Of a stretch of DNA of 10,104 bases, positions 1 to 5,755 are shown piece by piece (positions within the stretch are counted from its first letter, which is position 1; every line of letters begins with the position of its first letter). The position numbers and the translations under genes were made by a program. The DNA is from Chloroflexia bacterium (GTDB lineage: Bacteria > Chloroflexota > Chloroflexia > QHBQ01 > JADMIH01), in NCBI GenBank assembly GCA_025927935.1, contig JAICKM010000201.1, forward strand, positions 1 to 10,104, written 5' to 3'. Under the pieces are notes generated by a model. It was not told where the DNA came from. It saw only the letters and a list, made by a program, of their open reading frames with translations, and ran no database searches.

Positions 1-569
1 CCGCCCACGCGCTGGGCGTTGAGGGTCAGGCGCGCGCCCGTCTGCATCTCCAGCAGATCCAGCACCAGCTCCCGCTCACGCATGGTGAACAGGAAGACGG
101 TAATGGCGCCCAGGTCCATGGCGTGCGTGCCCAGCCAGAGCAGGTGCGAGGCGATGCGCTGGAGTTCGGAGAAGAGGACGCGCAGGAACTTGGCCCGCGG
201 CGGGATCTCCAGGCCCATCAGGCCCTCGACGGCCTGCACCCAGGCCAGGTTGCTGGTGAAGGCCGCCACATAATCCATGCGGTCGGTCCAGGGCACGAAT
301 TGATTGTACTGGCGGTACTCGCCGATTTTCTCGATGCCGCGGTGCAGGAAGCCCAGATCGGGGATGGCCTTGCGGACCATCTCGCCGTCGAGTTCCAGCA
401 GCACCCGCAACACACCATGCGTGCTGGGGTGCTGCGGTCCCATGTTCAGCAGAAGTTCTTGATCCTGGACAGGATGCGGCTCCTCGGCCAGCACCGCGGC
501 CACCGCGGCGTCGCCCTCGGCCTGCGGTTCGAGCGACTGGATTTCCCAGGTAGGTCTCTCATCAGCCAT
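1..569 (-). CDS. nuoD: NADH-quinone oxidoreductase subunit D (NuoD), C-terminus cut by window edge
   Basis: NuoD is the 49-kDa-type subunit of Complex I. It sits in the peripheral arm at the membrane interface and forms the quinone site together with NuoB. The first 189 codons are present and the reading frame runs off base 1. The family hallmark GPQHPSTHGVLR is at about residues 44-55, followed by GFLHRGIEK (73-81) and RMDY (97-100). His51 and Tyr100 align, by constant spacing, with the quinone-binding His38 and Tyr87 of Thermus Nqo4. The start at 569 is the first in-frame ATG; GGGAGAGG lies about 8 bases upstream on the minus strand. An ATG at 576 is out of frame and stops after four codons. 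The first ~37 residues are an acidic, poorly conserved extension. The gene follows nuoC by 25 bases and is surely co-transcribed with it. NuoC and NuoD are separate proteins here, not fused as in E. coli. Confidence 0.96.
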   Translation of the reverse strand, partial: MADERPTWEIQSLEPQAEGDAAVAAVLAEEPHPVQDQELLLNMGPQHPSTHGVLRVLLELDGEMVRKAIPDLGFLHRGIEKIGEYRQYNQFVPWTDRMDYVAAFTSNLAWVQAVEGLMGLEIPPRAKFLRVLFSELQRIASHLLWLGTHAMDLGAITVFLFTMRERELVLDLLEMQTGARLTLNAQRVG

Positions 570-594
570 TTGACATACCTCTCCCTAGCCCCGG

Positions 595-1083
595 CTAGTA
601 CCCGGCCAGCGGGTAATCCTTGCGGAGCGGGTAACCCACCCAGTTCTCCGGCATGAGAATGCGCCGGAGATCGGGGTGCCCGGCAAACTGGACACCGAAC
701 ATGTCGTAGACCTCGCGCTCGTACCAGTTCGACGTTTTCCAGACGGTGGTCAGCGTATCCACGCTGTCGCCCTCGGCCACCCCGGTCTTGATCCGCAGCA
801 GGTGGCCCTTACTTAAGCTGTAGAGATGGGCGATGATGTCGAAACGTTGGGGCCGCGGCGGGTAATCAGCGGCGGTCAGATCGAGCATCATCTCGAAACT
901 GCACTCCGGATCGTCACGCAGGAATTGTGCCGCCGCCACCCATTGGTCCTTGGGAATGCGCACCGTGACTTGATCGCGGTGCGAACTCACGCCTTCGATG
1001 GCGCCGGGTAGGGCGGCGCGCAGCCGCTGCACCGCGACGTGCGTCTCCGGATCGACGTGTTGGAGAGGAGGAACAGGAGGCAT
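595..1083 (-). CDS. nuoC: NADH-quinone oxidoreductase subunit C (NuoC)
   Basis: NuoC is the 30-kDa-type subunit of the Complex I peripheral arm. It has no cofactor and packs against NuoD and NuoB. The protein is 162 residues from the chosen start. The conserved C-terminal block is at about residues 119-162 and reads NWYEREVYDMFG, then GHPDLRRILMPENW and GYPLRKDYPL, the diagnostic signature. The protein ends two residues after this block, without the long tail or NuoD fusion of some relatives. Two starts are possible. ATG at 1083 leaves one base between nuoB and nuoC and has GGAG eight bases upstream. ATG at 1107 adds eight residues and overlaps nuoB by 23 bases, with a weaker AAGG site. I prefer 1083. 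The tight junction implies translational coupling with nuoB. Confidence 0.95.
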   Translation of the reverse strand: MPPVPPLQHVDPETHVAVQRLRAALPGAIEGVSSHRDQVTVRIPKDQWVAAAQFLRDDPECSFEMMLDLTAADYPPRPQRFDIIAHLYSLSKGHLLRIKTGVAEGDSVDTLTTVWKTSNWYEREVYDMFGVQFAGHPDLRRILMPENWVGYPLRKDYPLAGY

Positions 1084-1084
1084 G

Positions 1085-1594
1085 TTACACGCTCCGTGCC
1101 GTGACATCCACGGCGGCCTTCTTGGCGATGGTGTTCTGCTTGATCTGCTCTTGCAGCTTCATGATGCCGTAGAACATGGCCTCGGGAATGGGCGGGCAGC
1201 CGGGGATGTAGATATCGACCGGCACCACCTCGTCAATGCCCTGCACGACGGCATAGGTCGGGAACGGACCCCCGGCAGACGCGCAGTTGCCCACAGCGAT
1301 GCAATACTTCGGCTCGGCCATCTGATCCCAGACCGTGCGCATGACCGGCGCGAACTTTTTGGTGACGGTGCCGCAGACGAGCATCACGTCGCTCTGGCGC
1401 GGCGAGAAGCGGTAGAGCATACCGAAGCGCTCCAGCATGTCAAAGCGCGAGATGCCCACGGCCATCATTTCAATCGCGCAGCAGGCCGTGCCGAGAATCA
1501 GCGGCCACATCGACGAACGATGCGCCCAGTTGAACAGGAAGTCGGCCGTCGTGGTGATCACGCCCGGCTTAAAACGATTCTCTAAGACGCCCAA
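1085..1594 (-). CDS. nuoB: NADH-quinone oxidoreductase subunit B (NuoB)
   Basis: NuoB is the PSST-type subunit that carries cluster N2, the last iron-sulfur centre before quinone. All four expected 4Fe-4S ligands are visible. With 169 residues counted from the chosen start, these are tandem Cys38-Cys39 ([10 protein letters not shown]), Cys104 ([10 protein letters not shown]) and Cys133 (PGCPPIPE). The spacings of 65-66 and 29 residues equal those of E. coli NuoB. The start is uncertain. A TTG at 1594 has GGAAGGGAG seven bases upstream and gives the N-terminus M-GVLENRF, overlapping nuoA by 13 bases. A GTG at 1615 adds seven residues but has no clear ribosome binding site and overlaps nuoA by 34 bases. 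No ATG exists before the cysteine pair except at an internal conserved Met. Translation is probably coupled to nuoA. Confidence 0.95.
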   Translation of the reverse strand: MGVLENRFKPGVITTTADFLFNWAHRSSMWPLILGTACCAIEMMAVGISRFDMLERFGMLYRFSPRQSDVMLVCGTVTKKFAPVMRTVWDQMAEPKYCIAVGNCASAGGPFPTYAVVQGIDEVVPVDIYIPGCPPIPEAMFYGIMKLQEQIKQNTIAKKAAVDVTARSV

Positions 1595-1938
1595 TCGAAT
1601 GCTCCCTTCCGCCACGCATACACGTAGCCCACGATGAGCAACAGCAGGAACAAGATCATTTCCACCAGGCCATAGATGCCGATGGCGTTATAGGCAATGG
1701 CCCAGGGATAGAGGAACACCGCTTCAATGTCGAAGATGACAAAGAGCATGGCGATGAGATAGTAGCGAACGGTGTAGCGCTGGTGGGCCGGCCCGATGGG
1801 CGGCATGCCAGACTCATAGGGCGAGAGTTTCGCCGCCGTGGGCCGGTGCGGGCCGACAATGCGGCTGATGTTGCCCAATAACACCGCGTTCGCCAGACAA
1901 ATGGTGACAAAGAGCAATACCGCGAGCCATTCGAGCAT
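1582..1938 (-). CDS. nuoA: NADH-quinone oxidoreductase subunit A (NuoA)
   Basis: NuoA is the small ND3-type membrane subunit at the junction of the membrane and peripheral arms. The protein is 118 residues, the normal family length. Three membrane helices are visible at about residues 3-25, 58-80 and 87-110. The conserved loop after helix 1 contains YESGMPPIG (about 41-49), and helix 2 carries the [12 protein letters not shown] signature with its buried acidic pair. The start at 1938 has AAGGAGG six to seven bases upstream, a near-ideal ribosome binding site. It is the first gene of the nuo operon, and its stop lies inside the start of nuoB. A strong promoter lies about 55-85 bases upstream. 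Confidence 0.96.
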   Translation of the reverse strand: MLEWLAVLLFVTICLANAVLLGNISRIVGPHRPTAAKLSPYESGMPPIGPAHQRYTVRYYLIAMLFVIFDIEAVFLYPWAIAYNAIGIYGLVEMILFLLLLIVGYVYAWRKGAFDWAS

Positions 1939-1951
1939 CCGTAGCCTCCTT

Positions 1952-1980
1952 GCGGCGGGGCGGGAGATCAGTTCCGCCGC
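1952..1980 (-). promoter_or_regulatory. hairpin in the nuo leader, abutting the nuoA ribosome binding site
   Basis: GCGGCGG and CCGCCGC form a perfect 7-bp stem (1952-1958 with 1974-1980) around a 15-base loop. In the transcript it begins about eight bases after the predicted start and ends directly next to the AAGGAGG (1945-1951) that serves nuoA. It may protect the 5' end or keep the ribosome site open. The function is inferred. Confidence 0.45.
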
Positions 1981-1988
1981 CTAAAACA

Positions 1989-2006
1989 GCGTGTATTATA
2001 TCACAA
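1989..2006. promoter_or_regulatory. degenerate Rex-like operator over the nuo -10 box
   Basis: On the minus strand TTGTGATATAATACACGC has a left half TTGTGAT close to the Rex consensus half site TTGTGAA. The right half, TACACGC against TTCACAA, is weak. The dyad lies over the -10 hexamer, where a bound repressor would block RNA polymerase. On its own this is weak; it gains weight from the better site at 2107-2124. Confidence 0.35.
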
Positions 2007-2023
2007 TGTTCTTTCAGTGGCAA
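1995..2023 (-). promoter_or_regulatory. sigma70-type promoter of the nuo operon
   Basis: On the minus strand TTGCCA (2018-2023) is followed by a 17-base spacer and a perfect TATAAT (1995-2000). The three bases before it, TGA, make an extended -10. The predicted transcription start is near 1988, giving a leader of about 50 bases before nuoA. This is one of the best-matching promoters in the window. Confidence 0.85.
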
Positions 2024-2106
2024 TTGCCCATTTTCGGGGTGTCCCCTACAAAGAGGCCATCCCGGCGGCATCATCAGGCCGGTCCGATGATCTTATTGCC
2101 GGGAGA

Positions 2107-2124
2107 TTGTTAAAGTTATCACAA
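2107..2124. promoter_or_regulatory. Rex-like operator upstream of the nuo promoter
   Basis: TTGTTAAAGTTATCACAA is an 18-base dyad. The left half TTGTTAA equals the clostridial-type Rex half site, and the right half ATCACAA differs by one base from TTCACAA, with the expected four-base centre. Rex is the NADH-sensing repressor found in Gram-positive bacteria and Chloroflexi, and it controls respiratory genes in some of them. The site lies 84 bp upstream of the nuo -35 box, in an AT-rich island. No Rex gene is in the window. Confidence 0.5.
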
Positions 2125-2205
2125 TATATACGTGCGTACTTGTCCATTGGTTTCCGGTCAGCAAGTATTAGGCCATGGCGCGCGGCGCCGGAGCCTGCGT
2201 GATAG

Positions 2206-3420
2206 TCAGGATGACGAGGGCGAATCGGGCAGCCGGGTGGTGTCGATGGCGGTGTCAAGTCCGGCAGGTGAAGTCACGCCGTTCGGGATATATTCGGGTG
2301 GCGGATTCGCGGTATCGCGTTCACTGGAAATGGGCACGGTGTGCGAGCGGGGTGGCGCGACCGGGGCAGGCGGCGGGGCGGGCGTAGCGCCGGCGCCGCC
2401 GTCCAGCCCGTGCTCTTGCAGCGTGGTGACAAGTGTCTGCCCGCGGCGCTGTAGCTCGGCCAGTTCCAGGTCCATGCGCTTGACCCGGTAGAGCGTTTCT
2501 TCGGTCAGGCGGCGGCTGGCGGCCAGGATGTCGGCCACTAGGCCGATGAGGATGATCTGGATGCCGAATACGAAGCCTAGCACGGCGGCGAAGGTTGTGG
2601 GCAGGTGGCCGGTAAAGGTGCGGAACCAGTTGAAGTTCTCGTCGATGGCCCAGTGGTAGAGCAGCCAGAAGATACCCCAGACTCCGATGAAGATGAAGAC
2701 GCCGCCGATGTAGGTGAAGATCTTGAGCGGCTCGTACAACGCCCAGATACGCACGATGGTGGTCATCGACTTCTTGACGTAATCGGGGATGGAGCGCACC
2801 AGGCGCGATTTCCGCAGCATGGGGTTGGTATGCACGGGCACGTGGCCCACGGCCAGGTTTTTTTTGCCCGCCTGGATAATCGTCTCCAGCGTATAGGTAT
2901 ACTGCGTGATCACCTGGAGCCGCAACGCCGCCTCGCGCGAGAAGGCGCGGAAGCCGCTGGGCGCGTCGGGCACGTCGGTGCCGGACACGGCGCGCACCAC
3001 CCGCGACCCGAACCCTTGCAGATATTTTTTGACCGGCGAGAAGTGCTCGATCCCGGCCACCTGGCGGTCGCCGATCACCATGTCGGCTTCCTGGCGCAGG
3101 ATGGGCGCGATCAGATCGGGAATGCGATCCTGGGGGTACTGGTTGTCGGCGTCGGTGTTGACGATGATGTCGGCGCCGAGCCGCAGGCAGGCATCCAGGC
3201 CGGTCTGGAACGCGGCGGCCAGCCCATGGTTCGACGTATGGCGCACAACGTGGTCGACGCCCAGGCTGCGGGCGACCGCGACCGTGCGGTCCTGGCTACC
3301 GTCGTCGATGATCAGGATCTCGACCTTATCCACGCCGGGAATCTGGCGCGGGATGGTCGGGATGGTGATCGGCAGCGCCTGTTCTTCGTTGTGGCAGGGT
3401 ATCTGAACGATCAGTTTCAT
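2206..3420 (-). CDS. family 2 glycosyltransferase with two C-terminal membrane helices (DPM1/GtrB-like)
   Basis: This is an inverting GT2 enzyme that probably transfers a sugar from a nucleotide donor to a polyprenyl phosphate at the inner membrane face. The 404-residue protein opens with VQIPCHNEEQALP (5-17). It then shows IIDDGSQDRT (37-46, donor binding), the metal-binding DAD in NTDADNQYP (90-92) and PSGFRAFSREA (154-164), typical of the dolichol-phosphate mannosyltransferase class. Two membrane helices follow at about 234-258 and 276-299, then a charged, coiled-coil-like stretch (302-335). A Pro/Ala/Ser-rich disordered tail of about 65 residues is longer than usual for the class. The start at 3420 (MKLIVQIP) has GGAGAG seven bases upstream; an in-frame ATG at 3444 lies in the leader hairpin and is unlikely. 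The gene stands alone with its own promoter. The sugar and acceptor cannot be read from the sequence. Confidence 0.9.
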   Translation of the reverse strand: MKLIVQIPCHNEEQALPITIPTIPRQIPGVDKVEILIIDDGSQDRTVAVARSLGVDHVVRHTSNHGLAAAFQTGLDACLRLGADIIVNTDADNQYPQDRIPDLIAPILRQEADMVIGDRQVAGIEHFSPVKKYLQGFGSRVVRAVSGTDVPDAPSGFRAFSREAALRLQVITQYTYTLETIIQAGKKNLAVGHVPVHTNPMLRKSRLVRSIPDYVKKSMTTIVRIWALYEPLKIFTYIGGVFIFIGVWGIFWLLYHWAIDENFNWFRTFTGHLPTTFAAVLGFVFGIQIILIGLVADILAASRRLTEETLYRVKRMDLELAELQRRGQTLVTTLQEHGLDGGAGATPAPPPAPVAPPRSHTVPISSERDTANPPPEYIPNGVTSPAGLDTAIDTTRLPDSPSSS

Positions 3421-3433
3421 AGCCATACTCTCC

Positions 3434-3453
3434 GCCGGGCACATATGCCCGGC
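3434..3453 (-). promoter_or_regulatory. perfect 8-bp hairpin at the mRNA 5' end of the glycosyltransferase gene
   Basis: GCCGGGCA (3434-3441) and TGCCCGGC (3446-3453) pair fully around a four-base loop. The structure starts within two or three bases of the predicted transcription start and ends directly beside the GGAGAG ribosome site. It could stabilise the 5' end of the RNA. As a DNA palindrome just past the start site it could equally be an operator. Confidence 0.55.
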
Positions 3454-3461
3454 CTTCTGGC

Positions 3462-3490
3462 ATTGTACTCTGTCAGGCGGGATGGGTCAA
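3462..3490 (-). promoter_or_regulatory. sigma70-type promoter of the glycosyltransferase gene
   Basis: On the minus strand TTGACC (3485-3490) and TACAAT (3462-3467) are separated by exactly 17 bases, each differing from consensus by one base. The predicted start near 3455 gives a leader of about 35 bases, most of it taken up by the hairpin at 3434-3453. Confidence 0.8.
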
Positions 3491-3516
3491 GCGCACGCGC
3501 CCTGCAGCCTTTTGGC

Positions 3517-3626
3517 ACCGCGAAGGAACGAAGGACGCGAAGAGTTTAGGGGGGTCTCATAAGACGAGAAGGACGCGGAAAATCGAACTAATATAAGAAC
3601 CTTCGCGTTCTTCGTTTCTTCACGGT
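3517..3626. repeat. long imperfect inverted repeat between divergent genes
   Basis: The 27-base left arm (3517-3543) matches the reverse complement of the right arm (3600-3626) at 23 positions, and all four differences are transitions. Both arms are built from a short GCGAAGGA/ACGAAGGA-like unit, so the element also has weak internal periodicity. The 56 bases between them contain another related fragment (ACGAGAAGGACGCGG near 3563-3577). It looks like a dispersed non-coding palindromic repeat. No transposase or flanking duplication is visible. Confidence 0.6.
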
Positions 3627-3657
3627 AAGATACTGAGAGGCAGTAGGGCCTGAAGCG

Positions 3658-3677
3658 GGGCGCCGTTGGCGGCGCCC
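3658..3677. promoter_or_regulatory. perfect palindrome covering the -35 box of the oxidoreductase promoter (possible operator)
   Basis: GGGCGCCG (3658-3665) and CGGCGCCC (3670-3677) form a perfect 8-bp inverted repeat around TTGG. The -35 hexamer TTGGCG (3666-3671) starts at the centre of the dyad. A dimeric regulator bound here would cover the -35 element. No candidate regulator gene is adjacent. Confidence 0.45.
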
Positions 3678-3694
3678 GGCCGCTATGCTATACT
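3666..3694 (+). promoter_or_regulatory. sigma70-type promoter of the FAD oxidoreductase gene
   Basis: TTGGCG (3666-3671), a 17-base spacer, then TATACT (3689-3694) preceded by TGC, an extended -10. The predicted start near 3701 leaves only about 17 bases before the ATG, just enough to hold the AGGAGGG ribosome site (3702-3708). Confidence 0.7.
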
Positions 3695-3717
3695 GCCCGC
3701 GAGGAGGGTTGTGCGCG

Positions 3718-4875
3718 ATGACGGTTTCCTACTGGCAAGATCGAAGCGGGGAGCAAACGCTGACCTGCGATACCTGTGTAGTGGGCGCGGGCATTGTCGG
3801 CGCGTATACGGCGCGCTGCCTGGTGGCGGCAGGCGAGGATGTTGTGCTGGTCGAGGCGCGGCACGTCGCGGCGGGAGCCACGGGGCGCAACGCGGGCATG
3901 GTGCTGACCGGCCTGGCCGCCTATTATCACGAGGCGGTAGAGCAATACGGCGCGGATGTGGCCCGCGAGGTCTGGCAACTGACGCTGGAGAACCGGGCGC
4001 TGATGTTCGGCCTGGCCGCCGAGTACGGCGTGGCGCACGAGCAAAACGGATCGCTGGTGCTGGCGCTGGACGGGCCGGAGGCGGCGGCGCTGGAACGCAC
4101 GGCTCAGGCGCTGGCCGCGGCGGGACTGCCCGGCGAGTTCGGGCACGGCGACCCGACCGGGCGCGGCTTCACGGCGGCGATCATCCAGCCCGGCGACGGC
4201 GCCACCCACCCAGCCCGGCTGGCTGAGGCCCTGGTGCGGGCCGGCGGCGCGCGCCTGCTGGAGAACAGCGAGGTCTTTGCCATCCGCCCGCGGGGCGAAG
4301 GGCTGGAGGTGCGTTCGCGGCTGGCGACGATCCGCTGCCGCCGGGTGGCCCTCTGCACCAACGCCTATGCGCCACTATTGCACCCCTTCTTCGCCGGACT
4401 GGTCGCGCCGACGCGCGGCCAGGTGCTGGTCACGGCGCCGGTCGTCACGCGCGTGCTCGATCGGCCCGGTTACGCTGACTGGGGATACGAATATTTCCGC
4501 CAGTTGCCCGACGGCGCGTTCCTGCTGGGCGGCTGGCGCCACCACTTCCGCGACGAGGAGATCGGCTATGAGGACCGCGTGACGCAGGGCGTGCAGGCCG
4601 GACTCGAAGGCTTCCTGGCCCGTTACTTTCCCGAACTGGCCGGCGTGCCGATTACCCACCGCTGGTCGGGCGTGATGGGCTTCTCGCCCGACCACATCCC
4701 GCTGGTGGGGTTGGTGCCCGACCTGCCGGGGGTGGGCTTCGCGGTCGGCTTCACAGGCCACGGCATGGGTTGGGGGCTAAAGACCGCCGAACGGCTGGTG
4801 GCCCTGCTGCTGCACGGCACGGCGCCCGGCATTCTCGACGCGCGCCGCCTGGCCGCCCGGCCCGCCGCCGTCTGA
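3718..4875 (+). CDS. FAD-dependent oxidoreductase, DAO family (PuuB/OrdL-like)
   Basis: This is a flavin amine or amino-acid oxidase/dehydrogenase of the D-amino-acid oxidase fold, 385 residues. The N-terminal dinucleotide-binding motif is VVGAGIVGAYTA with Gly23, Gly25 and Gly28, and Glu46 ends the second strand to bind the adenosine ribose. ATGRNAGM (54-61) matches the conserved GASGRNGG segment of gamma-glutamylputrescine oxidoreductase-like enzymes. The C-terminal block HRWSGVMGFSPDHIPLVG with GFTGHGMGWG closes the FAD site. The start at 3718 has AGGAGGG nine bases upstream; an in-frame ATG at 3685 lies upstream of the promoter -10 and is rejected. There is no signal peptide or membrane helix, so it is probably cytoplasmic. 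It is a single-gene unit with its own promoter and a hairpin terminator. The substrate is unknown: no amine, glycine or polyamine genes are nearby. Confidence 0.9.
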   Translation: MTVSYWQDRSGEQTLTCDTCVVGAGIVGAYTARCLVAAGEDVVLVEARHVAAGATGRNAGMVLTGLAAYYHEAVEQYGADVAREVWQLTLENRALMFGLAAEYGVAHEQNGSLVLALDGPEAAALERTAQALAAAGLPGEFGHGDPTGRGFTAAIIQPGDGATHPARLAEALVRAGGARLLENSEVFAIRPRGEGLEVRSRLATIRCRRVALCTNAYAPLLHPFFAGLVAPTRGQVLVTAPVVTRVLDRPGYADWGYEYFRQLPDGAFLLGGWRHHFRDEEIGYEDRVTQGVQAGLEGFLARYFPELAGVPITHRWSGVMGFSPDHIPLVGLVPDLPGVGFAVGFTGHGMGWGLKTAERLVALLLHGTAPGILDARRLAARPAAV

Positions 4876-4887
4876 TAGGGCCAATTC

Positions 4888-4926
4888 AAGAGGTCGCCCT
4901 GGCAGGCGACCTCTTCAGCGCTTTTT
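4888..4926 (+). terminator. hairpin terminator after the FAD oxidoreductase
   Basis: AAGAGGTCGCC (4888-4898) and GGCGACCTCTT (4905-4915) form a perfect 11-bp stem with a six-base loop, 12 bases after the stop codon. Five T follow at 4922-4926, six bases beyond the stem rather than directly against it, so efficiency may be moderate. Confidence 0.75.
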
Positions 4927-5019
4927 GGATGTGATGCGCGATGCATTCTGAAACCGCAGACCATACTCACAAAAGATCCTACATGTTGTATAGAATTGTG
5001 GCGGGCGAAAATTCACTCG

Positions 5020-5028
5020 TGCTATAAT
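5020..5028 (+). promoter_or_regulatory. extended -10 promoter upstream of the four-helix membrane protein
   Basis: TGC followed by a perfect TATAAT (5023-5028) forms an extended -10. No good -35 lies at 16-18 bases; TTGTGG (4996-5001) is 21 bases away. The extended -10 may suffice. The predicted start near 5035 gives a leader of almost 150 bases before the ATG at 5182. Confidence 0.6.
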
Positions 5029-5034
5029 AGGCGC

Positions 5035-5181
5035 ACCTCCTCACGCCGTTGGCTGCGCGGCGTCCTGGGTGGGCGGGGCACCAGCGAGTTGTTGCAGCCC
5101 ATGGTCACGGCGTGCCCCTGGTGTCGCTTGGTGGCCCAGCGGGGGATGCGCGCGCCGGTGATCCTTGCGGGGTAGGCGTCT
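5035..5181 (+). promoter_or_regulatory. long structured leader, possible attenuator
   Basis: The leader contains ACGCCG/CGGCGT (5043-5048 with 5058-5063) near its 5' end. It also contains GGGGCAC (5075-5081), which pairs perfectly with GTGCCCC (5112-5118). The overlapping CACCAG (5079-5084) can pair instead with CTGGTG (5118-5123), and CACCAGCGA with the TCGCTTGGTG at 5124-5133 with one bulge. These pairings exclude one another. No known riboswitch motif or leader peptide was recognised. Chance pairing in GC-rich DNA is possible. Confidence 0.3.
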
Positions 5182-5688
5182 ATGGAACAGTTGGCGAGAC
5201 GGCTCACCCGCGCCTGGTATGAACGGGGCGTAATCGCGCTACTCGTTCTAGGCGCCGGAGTCTGCCTGGCGATATATTTGCTGGCCGGCAGCAATCTTGG
5301 AGTGGATCGGTTTGCGGTGGGGCGCCTGCTCATGCGGCTGGCCCTGCCCCCGCTGATCCTTTGCCCGGTGGTGTTTGCGGGGTTGCTCACCACGGAACCC
5401 ACCTTTCCTGTCCACTTAGGCCCCGCCGAGACCCTGGTCTGGATCTGGCGCGAGCACCGCTATGCCTTGCTCACCTGGCTGATCGCCACGTGCACGGCAT
5501 CCGTCGTGCTCGCGTTCAGCGATTGGGATCGGCTGCAGCGACTCCAGGCTAACCCGACGGCATCCCCGTGGGATAAAATCACCCTGCTGCAGATCTACGC
5601 CCTGCGGGATCTGGTCGCCTACGTGATCTGGCTGCCGCTCCTGATCCATCCCTGGCGCCTGCGCCTACCCGCGAGCGCCCGTCAATAA
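5182..5688 (+). CDS. unrecognised four-helix membrane protein
   Basis: I do not recognise this 168-residue protein. Four hydrophobic helices are visible at about residues 16-36, 48-69, 94-112 and 139-157, with short polar loops. The N-terminus is basic (RRLTR) and an Arg-rich end follows the last helix, so both ends probably face the cytoplasm. A polar loop at 113-134 contains SDWDRLQRLQ. No catalytic or binding motif is evident. The start at 5182 is preceded only by a weak GGGGTAGG site. Coding statistics in this frame look normal, with GC-rich third positions, and the hydrophobic pattern is consistent, so I treat it as real. It lies behind its own extended -10 promoter and long leader, and 67 bases before the SRPBCC gene, with which it may be co-transcribed. 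Confidence 0.75.
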   Translation: MEQLARRLTRAWYERGVIALLVLGAGVCLAIYLLAGSNLGVDRFAVGRLLMRLALPPLILCPVVFAGLLTTEPTFPVHLGPAETLVWIWREHRYALLTWLIATCTASVVLAFSDWDRLQRLQANPTASPWDKITLLQIYALRDLVAYVIWLPLLIHPWRLRLPASARQ

Positions 5689-5755
5689 GCACGGCGGCCG
5701 GGGGCCGGCCCACACGCATGCCGCCGGGTGGATGCATGCGCGCTAAAGGCTGTGC

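Noticed and set aside
123..656. 177-codon plus-strand frame at the left edge
   Set aside because: It lies opposite nuoD and the end of nuoC, whose motifs are unmistakable.
2177..2189. Terminator after the glycosyltransferase
   Set aside because: GGCGC-GCG-GCGCC forms only a 5-bp stem and no T run follows on the minus strand, so read-through towards nuo cannot be excluded but no terminator can be claimed.
2605..3549. 314-codon plus-strand frame opposite the glycosyltransferase
   Set aside because: It is antisense to a well-supported GT2 gene. The Asp/Gly/Val/His-rich composition reflects the complementary codons.
3685..3717. Upstream ATG that would extend the FAD oxidoreductase by 11 residues
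   Set aside because: It falls before the predicted -10 box (3689-3694) and lacks a ribosome site, whereas the ATG at 3718 has AGGAGGG.
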